Positions 16,414 to 25,409 of a stretch of 64,000 bases of DNA are shown here, one piece after another. This DNA comes from DATDAW01 sp036525185 (GTDB lineage: Bacteria > Verrucomicrobiota > Verrucomicrobiia > Chthoniobacterales > DASVRZ01): assembly GCA_036525185.1 (NCBI GenBank), contig DATDAW010000041.1:65856-129855 (forward strand), given 5' to 3'. How positions within the stretch are numbered: position 1 is the first letter of the stretch; every line of letters begins with the position of its first letter. The position numbers and the translations under genes were made by a program. Under the pieces are notes generated by a model. That model worked only from the letters and a program-made list of their open reading frames with translations, did no database searches and was not told the origin of the DNA.

Positions 16414-17541
16414 TTAGGACGATGGGGCGTCCGGCAGAGGAACCAACGGGTGGGAAAACGGAGAACCGCCCGGCTCGACGGTATAGGGCTTCCTTAGCTT
16501 CAGAAACGGTGACTCAATAAAGCGAAAGCTGATATATCCAGGCAGCATCATCAAGAGAAAGAAGATACTGGACCAAAGAAATGCGATGTAAAAGTTGGAA
16601 ATGTCCATGATTCGCTCATCTACAAATCCAGCCGCGGGAAACGCCACAAAGAAGTGGAGAAGGTAGATCGAGTACGAATACTTCCCGATCAGGGCGATGA
16701 ATTTTGAAACGCCGGTGGTCGAGTGGGAAAACGAATTGTCATACCAAGCAATACCTATGGAATAGGCAAGCGCTTCGATTGTCGGCAGCACTATCCAGAA
16801 GGGGCTTGGGGACGGGTAAGAAGGATTCTGATGGAAGCCTCCTTGAATGTCGAAATACCAATAGATCGCCGTGAATGCGGTGAGCGTGGCAACTGATATA
16901 ACATGACGGTGAGCGAAGAAAGTGCGGAAGTGAAATACAAGCATGCCCAGAACAAACTGATCGACGCGACCAATAATTGTGTAGTAGGCCAAGGATTGTA
17001 TTTCACCTATCTCATAATAGAGAAGAGATCGCAGTGCAATGGCGGCAAAAATTATAGAAAAAGGTAGCAGCTTTGACTTTCTCAGCATCCACAGAAACAG
17101 AGGGAGGATCACATAATAGTGGACTTCTATTATAATTGACCATCCGCCGTTTGGAAGCGACGGAAATATAAGACCTTTTGCAATGCTCTGTAAATAGCTG
17201 GAAATGCTCATGTCGTAGGTACATCTCTTGACACCAACGATTAAAATTACGACCAGAAGCAGCGGGAGAAGGCGCAGGGCGCGGTTATAAAGAAACGTCC
17301 CATAGTTAATGGACTTGCCGTCAAGGAGCTTTGCGAACAAGTAGCCGGTGAGGGTCATAAAGAGAGCGACACCTGTGTGCCCCTCATCAAGGATAGCCAA
17401 TGGGAATATGGCGGGCACATAGTCGAAGGGAACCGGGTGGCCATTCTTCGTGTGGATGAAATGCCAGGTGAAAACCATAAAGGCGGCTAAGGCTCTGATA
17501 TGGTCGATGGCGATGAAATAGGCACCAGAAGAAGATCTCAT
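16414..17541 (-). CDS. Membrane acyltransferase 3 family (OafA/YrhL-like)
   Basis: A 375-residue polytopic membrane protein that would transfer acetyl or other acyl groups to surface polysaccharide. The N-terminus has the conserved YFIAIDHIRALAAFMVFTWHF (R and H of the active region). There are about ten hydrophobic segments, the GVALFMTLTGYLFAKL helix and FLYNRALRLLPLLLVV typical of the family, and FIALIGKYSYSIYLLHFFVAF near the end. It lies 36 bases downstream of the GT61 gene on the same strand, at the distal end of the polysaccharide island. Its base composition looks more AT-rich than that of its neighbours, which is common in such islands. Confidence 0.85.
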   Translation of the reverse strand: MRSSSGAYFIAIDHIRALAAFMVFTWHFIHTKNGHPVPFDYVPAIFPLAILDEGHTGVALFMTLTGYLFAKLLDGKSINYGTFLYNRALRLLPLLLVVILIVGVKRCTYDMSISSYLQSIAKGLIFPSLPNGGWSIIIEVHYYVILPLFLWMLRKSKLLPFSIIFAAIALRSLLYYEIGEIQSLAYYTIIGRVDQFVLGMLVFHFRTFFAHRHVISVATLTAFTAIYWYFDIQGGFHQNPSYPSPSPFWIVLPTIEALAYSIGIAWYDNSFSHSTTGVSKFIALIGKYSYSIYLLHFFVAFPAAGFVDERIMDISNFYIAFLWSSIFFLLMMLPGYISFRFIESPFLKLRKPYTVEPGGSPFSHPLVPLPDAPSS

Positions 17542-17577
17542 ATCGTTTCACGCTACAGCTGTGTTGCACTCGTCTTA

Positions 17578-18822
17578 CTAAATTTCAGCCATGTCCAAAG
17601 TTTTCTCCAGCAAGTCAAGGTCCACCACGACGTCGGAACAGCGGTTTTTTGCTTCCAGGTCGATCCTGCCACGTCCCGTGCAGCAATAATAGTCAACATC
17701 TATCAAATCGCAAAGAATCCAGTTTCCCGTATCCACAAAATCTGGAGGGGCAATTTCGATAACCTTGGAGCCTTTCGGCATAAAGACGGCATTGGCTAAG
17801 CCGGAGCTAACAACTCCAACTGCCACCGTGGCCGAACTAAAAAGCTCCACCTTTTCGCGAAACGAGTAGTTGCGAGGATTAACAACTGCGAATCCGCGCT
17901 GACGCAGTAGGTCGATCACCTGCATTTCATTTAGCACCCGGCGAAAAGACTCCTTTCCGCGTTCGACATAAATCCTTCGGGCGGATCCAGAGGTTGTGCT
18001 CTCTCGCAGTTCGCAGCCAACGCGCAATCGCTGAATCAGGTCCTGACGAAGGTTGCGGGCGCCCCGGGACCCGAACGATGGAACGAGTGCGTCGGCGATT
18101 TCATAACAATGTCCGGGCTTCGCCCAATGAATGTTTTGGTCGGGCACTCCGATATGGCGCAGGCTCTCCACCTGGTAATCCTGGCGGGAACCGGCAATCA
18201 GGTAGCGGTAGTTGGCGGCATCGGCTCCGAGCTTTTCACGGATGAAGAGCAACCTCGGCAGCATTTCGAGCACCCAGTGGCCGTACGTTTCGGCATTTGG
18301 TTCGAGGATGACGCATGTCTTTCCTTCCAACCGTTCTGGAATGGGGAATCGGAGCCGTTGTAAAAAGCGGTGTTGCCGTGCTCCAAAAAAATCGTAGCTG
18401 ACTTCCTCCAGCAAATCTCCACCTGGAGAAACGATCGCGTAGATGCAGCCCCCAAGGCGTTCGAGGCTGCCAAGAACAACGACAGCATCCTGAATCTGCA
18501 GGGAAAACAGGGGCTCCTCAGATGCATGCATCAATCGTGCCGTAAGATTGCTAAGCTCGGGTTGCACCGTGCGTACAGATGATCGTCGGACGATGAGCCC
18601 AGCATGTGCGAAATGCTGAATGGACCAGGCGTTGGCACTCTGCGACGAACCGTTGAGCACGGAGCGGGGACGAAGTGCGGCGCGAAGGAACACGCTCCTC
18701 GTGCGAATGTGAGGTACGTATTTAATCAACTGAGCTTTCCCTTGATAGGCGCCGTTTTGCAGCCAGCGCGTGGTTCGAGCCACCCAAGGGAAATTCCTCT
18801 TAACAAGTGTTTTCAGGTGCAT
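17578..18822 (-). CDS. Glycosyltransferase family 61 (DUF563) protein
   Basis: A 414-residue soluble protein. The second half has the GT61 signature: NAETYGHWVLEMLPRLLF, then RRIYVERGKESFRRVLNEMQ, NPRNYSFREKVELFSSA and VVSSGLANAVFMPKGSKVIE. GT61 enzymes transfer xylose/GlcNAc-like residues in eukaryotes and assemble surface polysaccharides in bacteria; the donor and acceptor here are unknown. It is adjacent to the acyltransferase, so both probably decorate the same glycan. 270 bases without a recognisable gene separate it from the upstream epimerase gene. Confidence 0.8.
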   Translation of the reverse strand: MHLKTLVKRNFPWVARTTRWLQNGAYQGKAQLIKYVPHIRTRSVFLRAALRPRSVLNGSSQSANAWSIQHFAHAGLIVRRSSVRTVQPELSNLTARLMHASEEPLFSLQIQDAVVVLGSLERLGGCIYAIVSPGGDLLEEVSYDFFGARQHRFLQRLRFPIPERLEGKTCVILEPNAETYGHWVLEMLPRLLFIREKLGADAANYRYLIAGSRQDYQVESLRHIGVPDQNIHWAKPGHCYEIADALVPSFGSRGARNLRQDLIQRLRVGCELRESTTSGSARRIYVERGKESFRRVLNEMQVIDLLRQRGFAVVNPRNYSFREKVELFSSATVAVGVVSSGLANAVFMPKGSKVIEIAPPDFVDTGNWILCDLIDVDYYCCTGRGRIDLEAKNRCSDVVVDLDLLEKTLDMAEI

Positions 18823-19092
18823 GATGGGACGGAAGCTTCGGCAGGTTGCGCGCTTCCGGAGACACGTCGACGGATTAATCGTATAGGAAGTCCACCCTTA
18901 CGAGAGAGCAAGTATGTTCGACCGTGGACCGCGCTTGGTCCTCACCCTGGCGACCTGCATGTGGTTGACGCCCAATTGGGGGGTCAACTTGCGACTACTC
19001 CCAATGGGTAGAGCCTTCGGCGCTTGCGGCTGCTTCATGTGCTGCAGCTCCCATCGCTCGGGCGGGCCAGGGTAATCGGGACTCTCGTCAGA

Positions 19093-20064
19093 CTAGTTTT
19101 GCGGTGCTGTTTGCTGACGACGATACCATTCAATTGTTCGCGCTAGACCTTCGCGAAGCGAAACATCAGGGCGCCACGACAGGGCTTTCTCTGTCGCGGT
19201 GACATTCGCCGCTCGGGCGACCTCGAACTTGCGATCAGCGGCGACACCATATTCCGGTCTCACTGTGGTGCCGAATAGATCAACGACCATCTCCACTGCT
19301 TCCCGTGCGGTATGGAGCTCTCCTGTTCCTACATCGATCGTCCGTCCGTTGACTCCCTCCGCCTGGATCAGGAGGAGCAGAGCGGCAACCACGTCGTCCA
19401 CATAAATCCAATCGATCGGACGCGAGCCGCTGCCAAGCTGGGGGGCCCGTCCGTCGATCAGTGACAGGATGGTGTAGGGAATTAGCTTCTTTAGATCGCG
19501 CTGACCGGGCCCATAGGCCATGAAGACGCGCCCCATGACTACGGGCAACTGATACAGCGCGTGAAACATCCGAGCGTAGCAACTCGCGGCGTACTTCGAT
19601 GCGGCGTAGGGCGACGGTGGCACGGACTTGGCGGCAGAGATCTCATCCGTGTCCGGCTCGTCCTGGGAACCTGTCAGAACGATGCGTTCACAACCAAGTT
19701 CTGTGGCAAGCGTCAACAGATTAACTGTCGTGATCAAGTTTCCAGCCAGTGCGGGTTGAACGTGTTCGAGAGCCCTGGACCCTTGAACATGTCCCGCCAT
19801 ATGAAACACGAACTCAGGTTTCGCTTCCCGAAATACGCGTCGCGTCGCCTCAAAGTCAACGAGGTCCAACTGATGCATGCGGACCCCATCAATCGGTTCC
19901 GGCAGGTCGCGTCGGGCCGTTGCGTGGACTTCCACCCCTCCCTTAACTAGTTCGGCGCACAAGTGCCAGCCAAGAAAACCGCCAGCCCCGGTAACCAACG
20001 CCTTCTTACCTGCCAATGAGATCGATGTGCTGCGTGTTTTGCCGGCTGTTGGATCTTTGCTCAT
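19093..20064 (-). CDS. NAD-dependent sugar epimerase/dehydratase (extended SDR)
   Basis: A 323-residue extended short-chain dehydrogenase acting on a nucleotide sugar. Rossmann motif ALVTGAGGFLGWHL, catalytic Tyr-Lys in PYAASKYAASCYARM, and the substrate region YGPGQRDLKKLIPYTI; the GS.RPIDWIYVDDVV block is typical of GDP-mannose/dTDP-sugar 4,6-dehydratase and reductase relatives. The exact reaction cannot be set. It is on the minus strand, just downstream of the broken transketolase/E1 gene (52-base gap), and belongs to the polysaccharide island. Confidence 0.85.
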   Translation of the reverse strand: MSKDPTAGKTRSTSISLAGKKALVTGAGGFLGWHLCAELVKGGVEVHATARRDLPEPIDGVRMHQLDLVDFEATRRVFREAKPEFVFHMAGHVQGSRALEHVQPALAGNLITTVNLLTLATELGCERIVLTGSQDEPDTDEISAAKSVPPSPYAASKYAASCYARMFHALYQLPVVMGRVFMAYGPGQRDLKKLIPYTILSLIDGRAPQLGSGSRPIDWIYVDDVVAALLLLIQAEGVNGRTIDVGTGELHTAREAVEMVVDLFGTTVRPEYGVAADRKFEVARAANVTATEKALSWRPDVSLREGLARTIEWYRRQQTAPQN

Positions 20065-20115
20065 TTAGGATCAGTATTTCGACCAGTATTCGACCTTTCG
20101 ACTAACCGCGGCTGT

Positions 20116-20800
20116 TCACGCCGCTGTCGCGGCGCCGTTTGACTGGCGCTTCCCAACAATGGCCAGCACGCAGGAAGAGACGACGGCGTCGTTCAGTCCA
20201 TGCATTGCGAGCAGATATATGTCTGCCCTCCGATGCGGGGGGAAAACATCGGTGGCAGGCCAAAGTTGTTTGAAGGAAATCCGCGGCCAATCGGCTTCGG
20301 CGACGACCTCGGCGACCGCGCTGCCTAGTCCGCCGATGAAGCGGTACTTTTCGAGAGTGAACAGCGCGCGAGTTTCGCAGATGGCAGATTCAACTTCGGA
20401 AACATCGAGTGTTTTCAAAGTCTGCATGCAGCGGCGGCGAGGCGGTCCGCAGTCTTCATGGCCGTCGGAGCAATCCGCCGGTAGAGAAGACTGTTACATC
20501 GAGCCTTTCACGCAGCCGGATCGCCTTGCACCATCACGGCACGCGTCGCCGCGGGCGTTTCGACCGGATCACCCGACGCGAGGACCACCATGTTCGGCAC
20601 GCAGCGCATCATGCCGAGGTCTTCCACCGCATGATGCGTGACGCTGGGACATCCACACCTTTGGCGATGCAATGAGCGTGGCCGCGGTCGTTCGATGCGA
20701 TCCAGCCATCGTCATTCAGCGTGGCACAAACGCCAGACGCGACGGCTTCCTGACCGATATAGTAGTGAACCGCGCCGACGGGGATACCGGTTTCAACGAG
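20116..20800 (-). pseudogene. Remnant of a transketolase / E1 alpha-beta-type thiamine-diphosphate enzyme
   Basis: Three minus-strand frames together spell pieces of one ThDP enzyme. Frame 1 (from 20800) encodes HYYIGQEAVASGVCATL and IASNDRGHAHCIAKG, an E1-alpha/transketolase N-half, ending at a TGA at 20609. Frame 2 (about 20639-20508) encodes HHAVEDLGMMRCVPNMVVLA and SGDPVETPAATRAV, the E1-beta-like half, ending in TGA. After further shifts, frame 3 (20427-20116) encodes TLKTLDVSEVESAICETRAL and FIGGLGSAVAEVVAEA, the transketolase C-terminal domain. The cofactor-binding middle is missing, so an internal deletion near 20640 plus several frameshifts inactivated it. It sits inside the sugar cluster and was probably part of it. 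Confidence 0.8.
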
Positions 20801-20817
20801 CTACTTCCAACCACCGG

Positions 20818-22113
20818 TCAGGCGATGGTAGCAACGAGCTGTTGTTCGAGCAGTTTTGAAGCTGCTGCTTTCAAAGTTGAAAAAGGAATGTTGGCTCGCT
20901 CTGCAATGTCCAGCAGACTGTGCTCCCCATCGGCGAGATTGAGAATCCAGAGCGTGGCCATTACCTGCTCGCCCACGGGACCATACAGTCCCCGCTTTCC
21001 CAGCTGCGGTTCGCCTTTTGGATAAAGATTCAGGTAGCGGTAATTGCCTTCGAGAACCTCAATGATCCGCAGCAGCGTGGTCAGCGAGCTGCCAAGAGCT
21101 TCCGGGCGGACGAAATCCAGATTGTCGCCACTTGTATGGTACTCCGGAAACTCTCCGTGGGGTGATCGCATGAAGCAGCCGACGGGGAGATTGAAGCCGG
21201 GCGAGCAATACTGGCGCTCGTCGTAGCCATATGGGACAAAATCGACGACGCGATGTTGCTCTTTCGACCATCGCAACACGTGAGCGGCCGCGCGATCAAT
21301 CTCGGTGTCGCTGCGACGCGACTTTTTGTAAGTGAAGCCTCCGGAGTCTCCGATACAAGTGAGCACAAGGCCATGGGCGACGCGTGCTGCGACCGTTTCA
21401 TTGAGCGAAAGCCATGTGATGGCTCCAATCGTTCCGGGAACGAAGAGAAATCGGTAGGAATATCGACGGTCGATTCGCCTCAATTCCTGAGCGAGGCGGG
21501 TTGCTACTACGATGCCAGACAAATTGTCATTAGCTAGCGAAGGGTGGCAGCAATGGACTGAAATTAACACCTCGTCCTCGATTTGGCCGGGAAGAAACAG
21601 CTCGCCGTATGTGAGATGACCCGGCTTTAGAGTGGAATCGATCACCACATGGTATTCGCCATCGGGCAGGTCCGTCAACTGCCGGTGCGTCAGGCAGAAG
21701 CCCCAGGTCTTTTTGTAATACGTAGTGCGATATGGGATCCAGTCCGGCTTTTCTGGAAGGGAGTGGAGGTATGGACGAAGTTCCGACAATGACATCCGGT
21801 GGTCTACGGGAACACTATAGTTGACCACATGAAGGTTATGATTTCGAAAATCGATAATCCGGTCGCCGCTAGCATTTTTGATGAAGGCATCTCGAATATT
21901 CCATTCATCCGGGACCGTCCAATCAAGGACGTGCGTTCCGCTAGGGACTTCGTGGAGCTTGATCGGTATACGCTTGTTAACCGCATACAGGGTATCCCGA
22001 AATGCGTCGCCTGTAATGCTGCGGCACCAAGGATAGAGCATAGCCGCGAATGAATGCATTTCGCGGCCTGCAGTGGAGGCATCGAGTTGGTGGAGGAGGG
22101 TTTCGAGAGTCAC
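20818..22113 (-). CDS. DUF4910 zinc aminopeptidase-like protein with winged-helix tail
   Basis: About 431 residues in the M28-like DUF4910/DUF2172 family often found in surface-sugar clusters. Visible features are LYPWCRSITGDAFRDTL at the start, metal-site candidates SVHCCHPSLANDNLSGIVVA, GYDERQYCSPGFNLP and EYHTSGDNLDF, and a C-terminal ~80-residue winged helix (LLDIAERANIPFSTLKAAAS). Biochemical function in these clusters is not established. The frame is open to a GTG at 22218, which would overlap the upstream gene by 55 bases; the GTG at 22113 is used here and ATG 22059 is a third choice. The stop abuts the transketolase/E1 remnant. Confidence 0.8.
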   Translation of the reverse strand: MTLETLLHQLDASTAGREMHSFAAMLYPWCRSITGDAFRDTLYAVNKRIPIKLHEVPSGTHVLDWTVPDEWNIRDAFIKNASGDRIIDFRNHNLHVVNYSVPVDHRMSLSELRPYLHSLPEKPDWIPYRTTYYKKTWGFCLTHRQLTDLPDGEYHVVIDSTLKPGHLTYGELFLPGQIEDEVLISVHCCHPSLANDNLSGIVVATRLAQELRRIDRRYSYRFLFVPGTIGAITWLSLNETVAARVAHGLVLTCIGDSGGFTYKKSRRSDTEIDRAAAHVLRWSKEQHRVVDFVPYGYDERQYCSPGFNLPVGCFMRSPHGEFPEYHTSGDNLDFVRPEALGSSLTTLLRIIEVLEGNYRYLNLYPKGEPQLGKRGLYGPVGEQVMATLWILNLADGEHSLLDIAERANIPFSTLKAAASKLLEQQLVATIA

Positions 22114-22163
22114 GGCGGTGGCGGTTGATAAAGGATCATTCCTTCTTCGAGCCTGCGTGTTCA

Positions 22164-23465
22164 CTAGCGAGCAGATATCGTAAACGCGGCGTCCTGTTCC
22201 CGACGCAATTGATCGCACAATCGGCCGGCAGGCAGTTCGACATCTGCATAGGTGATGGGCGTGTCCCGTGGGACATCGCGCTTAAGAATGCACCCCTCCG
22301 CGAGCCCTTGTGGAAGCAGATTTTCGGCGCGCGAAATGTCATGATTTTCACATTCGCCATACGTCGAATATCCACCGATACCGTCCAGTCTTTCGCCGGC
22401 TCTCAAGGGGGTCTTTGATTTTGTGATGACGTCAACCTCCGGACGTTGCGCGGCAAGGACAACGTCCCGAAACAGGAATACGCGTGCAGCCGAAAGAGGG
22501 ACTTCAAAATGACATAAATGATAAGGCGCGTAAAAGCTGTAGAGAGGTCCTGATCCAAGTTTGTACAGCTCAAGCATATGCCTTTGTTTGGGATCTCCGT
22601 GAGTTGCGAGGACGAATACGCCGGGATGGGGTTGGGCCCCTACGACATAATCGACCGCTCCGCCCAGGGATCTGAGCTTCTCGACGTCGTAGCGTCCCGC
22701 GCTGCAAAGCTCGTCCACATGCCTATCCCAGTTTCCTCCGCGCATACCCCGCTGCTCGACCTTCATGCCGGTTGCGTTAGCTACACACGCCTGTTCGAAC
22801 GAGATTTTTGATCCGTCGGCGAAGCTGGTTACCATCCATGCGTTTTGTCCCCACCTCTCCGCGAACGCCTTTTGAGTCGTTGGATTTCTATACGGATCCT
22901 GCAGGCCTTTGATATTGCCGCACACCAGTGGCTCGAGGCCGATGGATTTCACATAACGCCACAGGTTCATCTGCACACCCGGTTGATCGCCATCCGAAAT
23001 ACTGAAGATCACACCTGCTTTTCGAGCGTGCTTCTGGAGAATTGAGCCGACTGTTGCGTCGAGCTCGGCACTCATGGACACAACATCTTTGCCGTACGCA
23101 ATCGCCCTCATTGCGAGCTGAATCCCAAACTCGATGGCGCCCGTGGCCTCGATCAGGACGTCGATATTCTCGACACCTGGCAACATCAAGACGTCGTCTG
23201 TAATGGCGGGAACGCCCTTTCGGATACAATCCTCCAGATCGCCGGGACGGGAAACATAATCGAAATCCTTCACGCCCGCTTCCCGATAGGCGCGCTCTGC
23301 ATTGGCGACTGTGCGATTGGCGATCGCAACCAAGCTCATGCCCCGGACGGAATTGATGATTTGATTCGCGATGCCACGGCCCATGAATCCCGCTCCAACG
23401 AGTGCGACGCGAACCGGACGTCCTTCTGCCGCCCGCCTGGCGAGCGCAGTGTCGACCAGGATCAT
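22164..23465 (-). CDS. NAD(P)-dependent oxidoreductase with C-terminal SAF domain (homoserine-dehydrogenase-like)
   Basis: A 433-residue protein. A Rossmann domain (VRVALVGAGFMGRGIANQI) is followed by a homoserine-dehydrogenase-like region (IDVLIEATGAIEFGIQLAMR, MSAELDATVGSIL, FSISDGDQPGVQMNLWRYV) and a C-terminal SAF-type module (GLAEGCILKRDVPRDTPITY). Genes of this kind are frequently labelled 'homoserine dehydrogenase' or 'SAF domain' in O-antigen clusters, yet amino-acid synthesis is unlikely here. It overlaps the RmlC-like gene start by 4 bases, so it is part of the same operon. The substrate is unknown. Confidence 0.8.
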   Translation of the reverse strand: MILVDTALARRAAEGRPVRVALVGAGFMGRGIANQIINSVRGMSLVAIANRTVANAERAYREAGVKDFDYVSRPGDLEDCIRKGVPAITDDVLMLPGVENIDVLIEATGAIEFGIQLAMRAIAYGKDVVSMSAELDATVGSILQKHARKAGVIFSISDGDQPGVQMNLWRYVKSIGLEPLVCGNIKGLQDPYRNPTTQKAFAERWGQNAWMVTSFADGSKISFEQACVANATGMKVEQRGMRGGNWDRHVDELCSAGRYDVEKLRSLGGAVDYVVGAQPHPGVFVLATHGDPKQRHMLELYKLGSGPLYSFYAPYHLCHFEVPLSAARVFLFRDVVLAAQRPEVDVITKSKTPLRAGERLDGIGGYSTYGECENHDISRAENLLPQGLAEGCILKRDVPRDTPITYADVELPAGRLCDQLRREQDAAFTISAR

Positions 23466-24025
23466 CGGAGCGCGGCGCGACGATCATCGCTGGTAACCTC
23501 TTTGAGGAAGGGCCAGGATTTATCTTTTTCACTGATCACAGTCACGGGTAACGGCCATTCAATGCCAATGGCCGGATCATCGTAACGCACCCCGCGCTCC
23601 ATTCCCGGCGCATAGAACTCGCTTATTAGGTAAAGCAGTTCCGCGCCATCCGTGAGCGCCTGATTGCCGTGAGCAAACAGCTCGGGAACATAAATGGCCC
23701 TGTGGTTGTCTGCCGAGAGTTCCACGCCGATATACTCGAGGTAGGTTGGTGACTCGGGACGCATGTCAACGATCACATCCCAAATGGCGCCATGGACGCA
23801 GCGAATCAATTTTGACTCGGCTGCCGGCAATGCCTGGTAATGCATTCCCCGCAAGGTCCCTCTCGCATGGTTGAACGAGAGGTTTGCCTGGACCATACGA
23901 GGATTCAACCCATGTTGCTCGAACTCCCGCGCACAGAATGCTCGTCCAAAGAATCCACGTTCGTCTGACTTTTGATCAAGGTCGACAATGTATGCCCCCT
24001 GGAGGGCGGTCTCGCGAAATATCAT
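23462..24025 (-). CDS. dTDP-4-dehydrorhamnose 3,5-epimerase-like cupin (RmlC family)
   Basis: A 187-residue cupin, the usual RmlC length. It has DERGFFGRAFCAREFEQHGL, the catalytic His in RGTLRGMHYQ, AIWDVIVDMRPESPTY, FAHGNQAL, and the catalytic-Tyr region LYLISEFYAPGMERGVRYDD. RmlC-type enzymes epimerise C3 and/or C5 of 4-keto sugars. With a CDP-glucose-forming enzyme in the same cluster, its substrate could be a CDP- rather than a dTDP-sugar. Both ends overlap neighbouring genes by 4 bases, indicating tight translational coupling. Confidence 0.88.
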   Translation of the reverse strand: MIFRETALQGAYIVDLDQKSDERGFFGRAFCAREFEQHGLNPRMVQANLSFNHARGTLRGMHYQALPAAESKLIRCVHGAIWDVIVDMRPESPTYLEYIGVELSADNHRAIYVPELFAHGNQALTDGAELLYLISEFYAPGMERGVRYDDPAIGIEWPLPVTVISEKDKSWPFLKEVTSDDRRAALR

Positions 24026-25338
24026 TCAATGATCGTTGCTTCAGGGATTGGGAGCACCCATTTCCCACCCCAGTCACGAATAAACGAAGTCTGTTCGATG
24101 ATTTCGTCTTTTAGGTTCCAAGGGAGAATAAGGAGATAGTCTGGCTTGGTCTGCCGAAGAATCTTCGGGTGGAAAATGGGTATATGGGAGCCTGGAAGGA
24201 ACAATCCCTGCTTATACGGACTGCGATCGACGGTATAATCGATAAAATCGTTCCCAATGCCGCAATAGTTAAGCAGTGTGTTACCTTTCGCGGGAGCCCC
24301 GTAGCCGGCTACCGTTTTGCCCTGTTCCTTGGCGTCCACGAGGAAGCGCAGCAGCTTGTATTTCGTGTTTTTGACTCTATCCCAGAACGATTCGTACGCA
24401 GAGAGTCTATCCAGTTTCCTGGTTTGCTCTTTCTCCACCAGTGCATGTACCCGGTCGGAAATCGGGAGGTGATCGGCATAATCGTGTCGGGCATAGATTC
24501 GTAACGATCCGCCGTGAGTGGGAATCTCTTCCACGTCAAAGAGGGTCAGGCCGTTGGTCTTGAAAATCTTCTGAACCGAATAGAACGAAAAGTAGGAGAA
24601 ATGCTCGTGGTAAATCGTATCAAATTGATTCTCGTCGATCAGGTCCTGCAAATGGGGAAACTCCATGGTGATGATGCCTTTGGGCTTGAGCAGGACTTTC
24701 ATGCCGCCAACGAAATCATGAACGTTTGGCACGTGAGCAAGCACGTTGTTGCCGAGCAATAAATCGGCACGCTGCCCATCAGCAGCCATTTCCCGGGCAG
24801 TCTGCAATCCGAAAAACTTCACGATGCTGTCGATGCCTTTGGCTTCCCAGGCGACTTTGGCAATGTTGGCGGCAGGTTCAACGCCGAGAACGGGAATGCC
24901 GCGGCCCTTAAACCATTGCAGCAGGTAACCGTCATTGCTCGCAATCTCGACGACCTGATGCTCGGGACCGAAGCCGAAGCGCTCGATCATCAGGTCGCAG
25001 TAACGGCGGGCGTGCTCCACCCAACTCGTTGAAAAGCTGGAGAAATACGCGTAGTCGCTAAAAATGGCGTCCGGCGACTCGAATTCCTCCAACTGGACGA
25101 GCAGACATGTTTCGCAAACGAAGACACGCAATGGATAAGATTTCTCCGCTGCGTTGAGCTGGGATGCATTGAGGTAGGAGTTTGCCAGCGGCGAAAAGCC
25201 GAGGTCGAGAAAGGTTTTTCGCAGTTCGGTGCCGCAATTACGGCATTGACTGCATGAACGGTGGTCGAGTTCGTCGACAGTGGTCAACGAAGGTGTTGTT
25301 GATTGTCCGGGTGTTCTTTGTTTAAGTTGAGCTTCCAT
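24022..25338 (-). CDS. NDP-hexose C-methyltransferase, three-domain SAM-dependent type
   Basis: A 438-residue protein of the TylCIII/EvaC/NovU type, which C-methylates 4-keto sugars. The N-terminal zinc module has CSQCRNCG and VFVCETCLLVQ (Methyltransf_13-like). The SAM-binding core is VVEIASNDGYLLQWFKGRG with LLLGNNVLAHVPNVHDFV. The active-site block YHEHFSYFSFYSV holds the Glu/His pair and tyrosines seen in this family. The C-terminal Methyltransf_14-like domain has TVAGYGAPAKGNTLLNYCGI and ILPWNLKDEI. It implies a branched-chain (C-methyl) sugar as product. Confidence 0.9.
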   Translation of the reverse strand: MEAQLKQRTPGQSTTPSLTTVDELDHRSCSQCRNCGTELRKTFLDLGFSPLANSYLNASQLNAAEKSYPLRVFVCETCLLVQLEEFESPDAIFSDYAYFSSFSTSWVEHARRYCDLMIERFGFGPEHQVVEIASNDGYLLQWFKGRGIPVLGVEPAANIAKVAWEAKGIDSIVKFFGLQTAREMAADGQRADLLLGNNVLAHVPNVHDFVGGMKVLLKPKGIITMEFPHLQDLIDENQFDTIYHEHFSYFSFYSVQKIFKTNGLTLFDVEEIPTHGGSLRIYARHDYADHLPISDRVHALVEKEQTRKLDRLSAYESFWDRVKNTKYKLLRFLVDAKEQGKTVAGYGAPAKGNTLLNYCGIGNDFIDYTVDRSPYKQGLFLPGSHIPIFHPKILRQTKPDYLLILPWNLKDEIIEQTSFIRDWGGKWVLPIPEATIIE

Positions 25339-25409
25339 AGGTAACCGCGCTCTGAGTTGTGTGATGGTTAGTGTGTGAATGAACCGGCGGAGTCATCGCC
25401 TCGTCCGGT

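Noticed and set aside
22164..23465. True homoserine dehydrogenase of threonine synthesis
   Set aside because: The C-terminal SAF-like part and the nucleotide-sugar operon context argue against amino-acid biosynthesis.
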